Source: an uncultured Alphaproteobacteria bacterium (GTDB taxonomy: Bacteria > Pseudomonadota > Alphaproteobacteria > HIMB59). Taken from it: a stretch of 64,000 nt of DNA. This document shows, one piece after another, positions 58,178 through 64,000 of the stretch; the first letter of the stretch is position 1; every line of letters begins with the position of its first letter. The position numbers were made by a program, and so were the translations under genes. The DNA lies in assembly GCA_902611415.1 (NCBI GenBank), contig CACLZM010000003.1, positions 1-64,000 on the forward strand. Direction: 5' to 3'. Under the pieces are notes generated by a model, which saw only the letters and a list, made by a program, of their open reading frames with translations, searched no databases and was not told the DNA's origin.

Positions 58178-59453
58178 ACATTTCATCGACCTGATTTTCT
58201 TTAATTATTAAAGGTGGAGAAAAAGCAAGCGTATCTCCGTTAGCTCTTACCATTAAGCCAAGATCCCAAGCTTTTTTCATAGTTTCAAACCCTCTTGCAC
58301 CAACAGCACTACCTTTAGGCTCTAATTCTAGTGCAGCAATCACTCCTAAATTTCTAATATCGATTATATGTTTTGTGCCCTTCAGGCTATGAGCGGCTTC
58401 CTCAATAATAGGAGCCATATGAGCAGCATTATCAAATAATCCCTCTTCTTGATAAATATCTAGTGTTGCTAAGGCTGCAGCGCAAGCAACAGGATGACCA
58501 GAGTAAGTATATCCATGAAATAATTCTATTGGAGCATCCGCATGTTCCATCATTGATTCATAAATAAAGTCTTGAACTATGGTTGCACCCATAGGGATGG
58601 TGGCATTTGTAATACCTTTTGCACATGAAATAATATCTGGTGTTACACTAAAAAACTCAGAGCCAGTTGCTTTTCCCATACGGCCAAAAGCAGTTACGAC
58701 TTCATCAAAAATTAATAAAATGTCGTGTTTTGTGCAGAGCTCTCTTAATCTTTTTAAGTATCCTTTAGGCGGAGGCAGTGCACCAGTTGATCCAGCAATT
58801 GGCTCAACAATTACAGCTGCAATAGTTGATGCATCATGCAATTGAACAAGACGCTCTAAATCATCGGCAAGTTCTGCTCCATGTTCAGGTTCACCTTTTG
58901 AAAAAGCATTTAATTTTAAATTGTGGGTATGGCGTAAATGGTCAACACCATTTAACATTGATCCGAAGTACATTCTATTTTTTACCATACCACCTACGCT
59001 TATTCCTCCAAAACCCACACCATGATAACCTCTTTCGCGACCTATTAATCTAGTTTTAGATGAATGTCCACGTGCACGTTGATAAGCTAGTGCAATTTTT
59101 AATGCACTATCAACTGCTTCAGATCCTGAATTAGAAAAGAAAACATGATTCATTCCTTCAGGAAAAATCTCAGCTAAACGATTAGCTAGTTCAAATTGTT
59201 TTGGATGTCCAAATTGAAAAGGTGGAGAGTAATCAAGATTTTCAATTTGTTTATTTACAGCTTCTTGAATTTTTTTTCTACCGTGACCGGCGTTTACACA
59301 CCATAGCCCTGCAGTACCATCTAAAATTTCACGATTATCGTCACTAATAAAATGCATATCTTTAGCACCGACAATAATTCTTGGGTCTTTCTTAAATACT
59401 TTGTTAGGAGTGAAAGGCATCCACAGCGGTTCTAGATTATTTGGCTTATTCAT
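58140..59453 (-). CDS. Omega-amino acid:pyruvate aminotransferase (class III)
   Basis: A 437-residue PLP enzyme. LEPLWMPFTPNKVFKKDPRI at the start, DGTAGLWCVNAGHGR, FSNSGSEAVDSALKIA, the cofactor Asp250 in LLIFDEVVTAFGR, Lys279 in SCAKGITNA and HGYTYSGHPVACAAAL match the beta-alanine:pyruvate transaminase group. It would transfer the amino group of beta-alanine or similar omega-amines to pyruvate. Substrates such as taurine or polyamine products are possible. Beta-alanine is also a PanC substrate, but no link is shown. Confidence 0.87.
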   Translation of the reverse strand: MNKPNNLEPLWMPFTPNKVFKKDPRIIVGAKDMHFISDDNREILDGTAGLWCVNAGHGRKKIQEAVNKQIENLDYSPPFQFGHPKQFELANRLAEIFPEGMNHVFFSNSGSEAVDSALKIALAYQRARGHSSKTRLIGRERGYHGVGFGGISVGGMVKNRMYFGSMLNGVDHLRHTHNLKLNAFSKGEPEHGAELADDLERLVQLHDASTIAAVIVEPIAGSTGALPPPKGYLKRLRELCTKHDILLIFDEVVTAFGRMGKATGSEFFSVTPDIISCAKGITNATIPMGATIVQDFIYESMMEHADAPIELFHGYTYSGHPVACAAALATLDIYQEEGLFDNAAHMAPIIEEAAHSLKGTKHIIDIRNLGVIAALELEPKGSAVGARGFETMKKAWDLGLMVRANGDTLAFSPPLIIKENQVDEMFTKVKKALEQVD

Positions 59454-59537
59454 TTTCTTTCCTGATTTTAATAAAGATACATTATTCCCTCACAAATGCT
59501 TCAGCAAGGGTAATAATGTCATCTTTTAGAGTAGGGA

Positions 59538-59559
59538 GAGGGCAGCGTGGACTGCCCTC
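59538..59559. terminator. Hairpin GAGGGCAG-CGTGGA-CTGCCCTC
   Basis: A perfect 8-bp GC-rich stem with a 6-base loop. It lies just downstream of the small minus-strand ORF and about 85 bases upstream of the aminotransferase start, so it could end the small transcript or attenuate a readthrough message. No long T-run follows on the minus strand. Confidence 0.5.
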
Positions 59560-59566
59560 ATCACAA

Positions 59567-59650
59567 TCACATTTTTGATCCGATGAAACCTGCTATGAAC
59601 CAAATAATCATAACTATAAAGGGGTAGTGTCCTGTAAACATATCTGCCAT
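59567..59650 (-). CDS. Possible 27-residue membrane peptide
   Basis: The frame reads MADMFTGHYPFIVMIIWFIA then GFIGSKM. One hydrophobic helix covers about residues 9-24. GGAGG lies 5 bases before the ATG, an optimal ribosome site in a genome where such sites are scarce, and a hairpin follows the stop. Small single-helix proteins of this size often attach to transporters or oxidases. No homolog is recognised; coding is supported by the ribosome site and helix pattern only. Confidence 0.5.
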   Translation of the reverse strand: MADMFTGHYPFIVMIIWFIAGFIGSKM

Positions 59651-59736
59651 ATAAACCTCCATGATTCCTTTAATTAAGTTATAGGATTTCATAGTAATAT
59701 GCAATATTTGCATATGTATAGACAAATTTTGTTAAT

Positions 59737-59745
59737 TTATCCACA
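59737..59745 (+). promoter_or_regulatory. Consensus DnaA box
   Basis: TTATCCACA, identical to the box at 24797-24805. In both places TTATTC follows within two bases of the box and a TTATGCA word follows within 40 bases. A single box is weak evidence; binding is inferred. Confidence 0.4.
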
Positions 59746-59839
59746 TTTATTCTGAATTACGGGGATTAATTATGCATTTTTTTTATACCAATAAGCACCA
59801 TTGTTATTTCTTCGTCCTTATAATAAGTATAACTAGCTT

Positions 59840-60319
59840 ATGAGCGTCGTTTCGAAAACAATCAAATATTTACTCGATAAAAACATATCAGTTTCAACAG
59901 CAGAATCTTGTACTGGTGGTTTGCTTGCAGCAGAATTTACAGCTGTGTCTGGTATATCTAAAATTTATAAAACTGGGTTGATTACATATTCAAATGACTC
60001 AAAAATTAAAAATCTCAAAGTCAAATCTAGTACTATTAAAAGGTACGGTGCGGTCAGCCGTCAAGTATGTGCTCAAATGTGTTTACATTTACACAAGATT
60101 TCCAAAAGTCAGCTAACATTTTCAACAACAGGTGTAGCCGGTCCAAACGGTGGTACTAAATTAAAACCTGTAGGTTTAGTTTTTATCGGATTATATTTTA
60201 AAAAAAATATTTATATCGAACAATTAAATTTCAATCCAAAACTTTCTAGAATTCAAATTCAAAAAGGTACAGTGAAAGAATGTTTTCACATGTTAAATAA
60301 TATTATAGATGAGCTATAA
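59840..60319 (+). CDS. pncC: Nicotinamide-nucleotide amidase (CinA C-terminal domain)
   Basis: A 159-residue stand-alone PncC/CinA-C protein that deamidates NMN to NaMN for pyridine-nucleotide recycling. The active-site motif STAESCTGGLLAAEFTAVSG and the SVTTTGVAGPNGG-like FSTTGVAGPNGGTKLKPVG are present. The N-terminal CinA domain is absent. Its end overlaps the helicase gene by 11 bases. Confidence 0.9.
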   Translation: MSVVSKTIKYLLDKNISVSTAESCTGGLLAAEFTAVSGISKIYKTGLITYSNDSKIKNLKVKSSTIKRYGAVSRQVCAQMCLHLHKISKSQLTFSTTGVAGPNGGTKLKPVGLVFIGLYFKKNIYIEQLNFNPKLSRIQIQKGTVKECFHMLNNIIDEL

Positions 60320-61610
60320 GCGAAATTATAATAGTTTACTACCTGACGATTTCGAGCTCAGTGAAGAATTTGAAAATATTATTGAGCAACTTGAAAGTAC
60401 AAAAGATCATTTTTATATTACTGGTAAAGCAGGTAGTGGTAAGTCTACACTATTGGCCTACTTTCGATCTATAACAAAGAAGAATACAGTTGTTCTTGCT
60501 CCAACAGGAGTTGCTGCAATTCGAGTTAAAGGACAAACTATTCATTCATTTTTTGGTTTTCCACCAAAGGTTATTCAAACACGACATATAAAAAAAGTAA
60601 GACAAATCGAAATTCTTCAAAATTTGGAAACATTAATTATTGATGAGATATCTATGGTTCGTGCTGATGTTTTTGATGCGATTGATTATAGCCTTCGTGT
60701 TCACAGAAAAAAACTTACACAACCATTTGGCGGAGTTCAGTTAATCGTTTTTGGGGATTTATTTCAACTACCACCAGTTGTGAATATGGATGAGTCAGGA
60801 CTTCTGCAGCGCATTTATCCTAAAGGTCATTTCTTCTTTCATTCAAATATTTTCCAGGATGCCCAATTTAAAACGCTTGAATTACATAATATTTATCGTC
60901 AAAAAGATGACCATTTTATTCATTTGCTTAACTCTGTTAGAGATGGCTCAATTACTCACACGCAGATCGAGAATATAAACGACTCTTTAACTGATCACAT
61001 TGAGATGGATGAAGGTAAAATCATACTTACTACAACTAATGCTCGAGCGAGCAGCATTAATCAAAAATATTTAAGCCAGTTAAATCAGGAGGAGTTTTCT
61101 TACAGGGGACAAGCTACTGGTCAATTTTATAAAGAATTATTTCCCACTGATGAAATCTTAAAATTAAAAAAAGGAGCTCAAGTAATTATGATTAAAAATG
61201 ATCCTGAAAAAAGGTGGGTTAATGGATCTATTGGTATAATTCATGATATCGCTCAAAAAAAAATAAAAGTAAAAATTAATAATAAAATATATGAGGTTAA
61301 AAAAGAAAAATGGGATCGTATTCAATATACCTATGATGATGATCAACAAGAAGTTCAAGAGGAAATAACAGGATCTTTCAAACAGTATCCAATGAGATTG
61401 GCTTGGGCAATCACAATTCATAAAAGTCAAGGACAAACATTTGAAAGAGTAATCATAGATATGAGTCAAGGCTCTTTTGCCCCAGGACAACTTTATGTTG
61501 CACTAAGTAGATGTATAAGTTTAGAAGGCATAGAACTGCTTAGACCTATTAAAAAATCAGATATCATTGTTAACAATCAATTGATAGGTTTCCAAGACAG
61601 ATTAATTTAA
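60309..61610 (+). CDS. PIF1-like superfamily 1B helicase
   Basis: A 433-residue ATP-dependent helicase. Motif I ITGKAGSGKSTLL (about 37-49), motif Ia LAPTGVAAIRVKGQTIHSFF, motif II LIIDEISMVRADVFDAID, motif III FGDLFQLPPV, VNGSIGII and motifs V/VI TIHKSQGQTFERV and LYVALSRC are in order. PIF1 enzymes unwind DNA 5'-3' and resolve G-quadruplexes and stalled forks. Bacterial PIF1 genes are scattered, often mobile; this one is embedded between pncC and a small gene in an overlapping run. A tail after motif VI is short. Confidence 0.87.
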   Translation: MSYKRNYNSLLPDDFELSEEFENIIEQLESTKDHFYITGKAGSGKSTLLAYFRSITKKNTVVLAPTGVAAIRVKGQTIHSFFGFPPKVIQTRHIKKVRQIEILQNLETLIIDEISMVRADVFDAIDYSLRVHRKKLTQPFGGVQLIVFGDLFQLPPVVNMDESGLLQRIYPKGHFFFHSNIFQDAQFKTLELHNIYRQKDDHFIHLLNSVRDGSITHTQIENINDSLTDHIEMDEGKIILTTTNARASSINQKYLSQLNQEEFSYRGQATGQFYKELFPTDEILKLKKGAQVIMIKNDPEKRWVNGSIGIIHDIAQKKIKVKINNKIYEVKKEKWDRIQYTYDDDQQEVQEEITGSFKQYPMRLAWAITIHKSQGQTFERVIIDMSQGSFAPGQLYVALSRCISLEGIELLRPIKKSDIIVNNQLIGFQDRLI

Positions 61611-61611
61611 G

Positions 61612-61785
61612 ATGGCTAAAAAAATATTATATAGTATTGCAGTCTTTAGCATTATAGGTTTGGGCCTATATATTACTTCGACATTTGAATACCACGAATA
61701 CTATGAGGAATGTGAAAAACAAAGCAACACTCAAGGAGGTATAGAGTCCTGTGTAGACTTTATGATTGAGGAAGCAAAAAAATGA
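61612..61785 (+). CDS. Small membrane-anchored protein (57 aa)
   Basis: MAKKILYSIAVFSIIGLGLY forms an N-terminal anchor, followed by an acidic tail EYHEYYEECEKQSNTQGG with two Cys (CEKQ...ESC) and IEEAKK. The ATG lies 2 bases after the helicase stop, and its TGA overlaps the next ATG (ATGA at 61782-61785), so it sits in a translationally coupled run. Two cysteines outside the membrane could form a disulfide. No family recognised. Confidence 0.65.
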   Translation: MAKKILYSIAVFSIIGLGLYITSTFEYHEYYEECEKQSNTQGGIESCVDFMIEEAKK

Positions 61786-62465
61786 TTTATCTCAAAGACA
61801 GTTATACAAAGAGTTTCGAAGAAAAAATTTTATTAGTCGAGGGTGACAAAATCATTACTCAAGATAGCTCTTTTTATGCTCAAAGTGGTGGGCAACCTGG
61901 AGACAAGGGAGTACTAGAAATTAATGATAAAAAATTCAATGTTATCAATACAGTTAAACATGAGTTAGGTATTGCCCATGTTGTTGACTCAGAAAATATA
62001 AATCTTTCTGGACAAATAAAAGGCCATATTGATTGGGATCATCGATATCGCCTAATGAAAATGCACACCTCGATGCACTTAATGTGTGCAGCATTACCTT
62101 ATTATGTTACAGGAGGATCAATTGGTTTAGAAAAAAGTAGGATTGATTTTGATTTAGGTGAAGAAACATTTGAATTTGAAACTTTAAATAAAATCATTAA
62201 TGAATTTATTCAACAATCTCACTCTATTTCCTATCAGTGGATAACAAATGAAGAGCTAGATCAAAAACCTGAGTTAGTACGAACCTTGTCAGTTAAACCG
62301 CCAAGAACAAATGATAAAATTCGACTTGTTAAAATAGGAGATATTGATTTACAACCGTGTGGCGGAACTCACGTAGCTAATACAAATGAAATTGGCGAAT
62401 TTAAATTTATTAAGTATGAGAGTAAAGGAAAAATGAATAAACGTGTTCAGTTTACTCTCATATAA
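61782..62465 (+). CDS. AlaX-type alanyl-tRNA editing protein
   Basis: A 227-residue free-standing homolog of the AlaRS editing domain. The zinc motif HTSMHLMCAAL (HxxxH) and CGGTHVANTNEIG (Cys..His) are intact, and the N-terminal DSSFYAQSGGQPGDKG is the AlaRS-like beta-barrel (Gly-rich) motif. It hydrolyses mischarged Ser- or Gly-tRNA(Ala) in trans. The length is that of AlaX-M. One-base overlap with the transporter gene. Confidence 0.88.
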   Translation: MIYLKDSYTKSFEEKILLVEGDKIITQDSSFYAQSGGQPGDKGVLEINDKKFNVINTVKHELGIAHVVDSENINLSGQIKGHIDWDHRYRLMKMHTSMHLMCAALPYYVTGGSIGLEKSRIDFDLGEETFEFETLNKIINEFIQQSHSISYQWITNEELDQKPELVRTLSVKPPRTNDKIRLVKIGDIDLQPCGGTHVANTNEIGEFKFIKYESKGKMNKRVQFTLI

Positions 62466-63364
62466 TGCACAAAGCATCCTTTAAAGATTTTTTACTTTTA
62501 TTTTTATTAGCTGGTATATGGGGAAGTGCGTTCTTTAACATCAAAATTGCTTCAGAAAGTTATACACCCATGGCACTTGCCTTTGGTAGAATTTTTTTTG
62601 CTGCAATAGTAATGCTTATTTACTGTTGGATAAGAAAAATTTCAATTGAAGCATTTGGAGAAAATTGGTTATGGTACGCAACTATAGGATTTGTGAATTT
62701 AGTTCTCCCCTTTTTTTTTATTTCATTCGGTATATTAAAAGTTCAAAGTAATCTAGCAGCAATCTTGATGTCCACGGCACCTATTGCAGCAACAATCTTA
62801 GGACATTTATTTATTCAAAATGAAAAAATCAATCTTTTAAAATTTGTTGGAATATTAATAGGCTTTCTTGGTATCATTTATTTATTTTCAGATAATATTC
62901 TAATCAATCAGTCAAATATCTTTTACGCATTTATGGTAATCTTGGGTCCAGTTTGTTACACCATAGGTGGACTATTTTCACTCAAGCTAAAACATATTAA
63001 AAATGAAATACTTACATCAAGTATTTTAATTTGGGCAGTTATTCTTTTATTACCAATTATGTTCATTTTTGAAAATCCAACAGAATTGAGACCGTCTCTT
63101 AATGCTACAATTTCTCTTTTGTATCTTGGTATCGTTGCGACTGCGATAGCTTGGTTAATGAGATTTTATATTCTTAAAAATAATGGCTTAGTTTTTCAAT
63201 CACAAGTTGCCTACATCATTCCAATTTTTGGATTGATATTTGGATATCTTTTTTTAAATGAAAAAATAACTTATAAAATTATTGTTGCCCTTATTGCTGT
63301 TTTAATTAGCACTTACTTAATTGAAAAAAGTAAAAAAAATAAGATTACTGATAAACTATCTTGA
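62465..63364 (+). CDS. EamA/DMT-family transporter
   Basis: A 299-residue membrane protein with ten hydrophobic segments in two EamA repeats. GIWGSAFFNIKIASESYTPMALAFGR in repeat 1 and LYLGIVATAIAWLMRFYILKNNGLVFQS in repeat 2 are typical, with PIFGLIFGYLFLNEKIT at the end. These export metabolites or import amino-type compounds; substrate unknown. It starts one base before the alaX stop ends. Confidence 0.88.
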   Translation: MHKASFKDFLLLFLLAGIWGSAFFNIKIASESYTPMALAFGRIFFAAIVMLIYCWIRKISIEAFGENWLWYATIGFVNLVLPFFFISFGILKVQSNLAAILMSTAPIAATILGHLFIQNEKINLLKFVGILIGFLGIIYLFSDNILINQSNIFYAFMVILGPVCYTIGGLFSLKLKHIKNEILTSSILIWAVILLLPIMFIFENPTELRPSLNATISLLYLGIVATAIAWLMRFYILKNNGLVFQSQVAYIIPIFGLIFGYLFLNEKITYKIIVALIAVLISTYLIEKSKKNKITDKLS

Positions 63365-63401
63365 TGTTATTTGCTTATAATATACTGTACGCAATCTAAT
63401 T

Positions 63402-64000
63402 ATGTCAGCAGATATCTTAATTAAAATTGATAATTTAAAAAAAACTTTTCAAGGAGGTTTAGAAGCCCTCAAAGGAGTCAACTTAGAAATTCAAAGAGGT
63501 GAAATTCTTGCACTTCTTGGTCCAAATGGTGCTGGAAAAACAACACTCATTAATGCCATATGTGGGATAGTCTTACCTACATCAGGAACCATTTCAGTTG
63601 ATGGATATGATGTTGTTAAAGATTTCAGAAAAACTCGATCGATGATTGGCCTTGTGCCTCAAGAACTCCATTTAGAAGCCTTTGAAAAAGTTTTTCAAAA
63701 TGTCTCTTACACTAGAGGCTTATATGGTAAGAAAAAAGATCCTGCATACATAGAAAAAATTCTAAAAGATCTCAGCCTTTGGGATAAAAAAGATAGTAAG
63801 CTTCGTGAGCTTTCTGGAGGTATGAAAAAAAGAGCATTAATTGCAAAGGCATTGAGTCATGAACCAAAAATACTTTTTCTAGATGAGCCTACTGCAGGTG
63901 TCGATATTAATTTGCGAAGAGATATGTGGAGAGCGGTAAGGGAGCTTAAAGAAAATGGTGTAACAATTATTCTTACTACTCATTATATCGAAGAAGCTGA
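63402..64000 (+). CDS. ABC-2 type transporter ATP-binding protein (3' end cut by window)
   Basis: At least 199 residues. Walker [18 protein letters not shown]-loop GLVPQELHL, signature [16 protein letters not shown], Walker [14 protein letters not shown] and switch His TTHYIEEA are all present; the frame runs off the window. The N-terminus ([15 protein letters not shown]) and single-domain form suit an ABC-2 export ATPase, as in YadG-type systems, whose permease would follow beyond the window. Separated by 37 bp from the EamA gene. Confidence 0.88.
   Translation, partial: MSADILIKIDNLKKTFQGGLEALKGVNLEIQRGEILALLGPNGAGKTTLINAICGIVLPTSGTISVDGYDVVKDFRKTRSMIGLVPQELHLEAFEKVFQNVSYTRGLYGKKKDPAYIEKILKDLSLWDKKDSKLRELSGGMKKRALIAKALSHEPKILFLDEPTAGVDINLRRDMWRAVRELKENGVTIILTTHYIEEA

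Larger units (their letters stand above)
59454..59839. other. 386-bp intergenic region: small ORF, hairpin, DnaA box
   Basis: Contains a minus-strand 27-codon membrane ORF (59567-59650) with strong Shine-Dalgarno, its downstream hairpin (59538-59559), and a perfect DnaA box TTATCCACA at 59737-59745. The sequence ATGCAATATTTGCATAT near 59700-59715 is another imperfect palindrome. The last 90 bases before pncC are AT-rich and hold its promoter. Confidence 0.55.

Overview
The window is strongly AT-rich, densely coded chromosome with very short or negative gene spacing. Gene content and order point to a streamlined, probably marine alphaproteobacterium of the SAR11/HIMB59 (AEGEAN-169) type. Supporting signs are an F1-only atpHAGDC operon next to priA and xerC, an Irr-type iron regulator, IalB, DUF1192 and DUF2141 proteins, a CycM-like cytochrome c, and the order rpmH-rnpA-yidD-yidC-engB followed by dap genes. 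The exact lineage is inference; no rRNA is present to settle it. Most of the window is housekeeping.

Layout. 1-3.3 kb: partial metallophosphoesterase, IalB-like secreted protein, AmpG-type permease, membrane cytochrome c. 3.35-10.9 kb: kdsB-pheA, SRP RNA, dnaX-ybaB-recR, def-fmt-truA and a glycosyltransferase that seems to start at ATT. 10.8-17 kb (minus strand): peroxiredoxin, dapE, dapD, HAD nucleotidase, engB, yidC, yidD, rnpA, rpmH; then panC on plus. 17.9-19.4 kb: a tRNA-Arg(ACG) gene whose 5' half is repeated exactly (39 bp) 1459 bp away. The repeats bracket a decayed integrase start, a GC-rich hairpin and two cargo genes, which makes this a miniature tRNA-targeted island. 19.5-25.4 kb: accessory genes (polysaccharide lyase, voltage-gated cation channel, MBL hydrolase, glutamine amidotransferase, PhyH dioxygenase, small proteins) and an intergenic region with two consensus DnaA boxes.

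25.4-29.6 kb: a sulfate activation set. CysNC and a CysD with a roughly 190-residue unknown N-terminal domain make PAPS, and a divergent CysQ recycles PAP. No sulfite-forming reductase is seen nearby. 29.6-37.5 kb: xerC, priA, atpHAGDC. 37.5-44.7 kb (minus): rppH, ctpA, rsfS, nadD, a possible ProA remnant, proA, proB, obgE, rpmA and rplU with a long Lys-rich tail.

44.8-50.1 kb: metal homeostasis. zur-znuB-znuC and znuA diverge from a 30-bp near-palindrome, the likely Zur operator. ZnuA carries four identical 81-bp His/Asp-rich repeats. An irr gene and a ferric-iron binding protein follow. 50.1-54.3 kb: a compact folate operon (pabB-pabA-pabC-folP-folB-folK). 54.3-59.5 kb: trpF, katG, aquaporin, a small membrane protein and an omega-amino acid:pyruvate aminotransferase. 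59.5-64 kb: a 27-codon membrane ORF, pncC, a PIF1-like helicase, a small anchored protein, an AlaX-type editing protein, an EamA transporter and a partial ABC ATPase. No CRISPR array, complete insertion sequence or rRNA was seen. The most unusual items are the tRNA-Arg mini-island, the CysD fusion, the ATT start and the znuA minisatellite.
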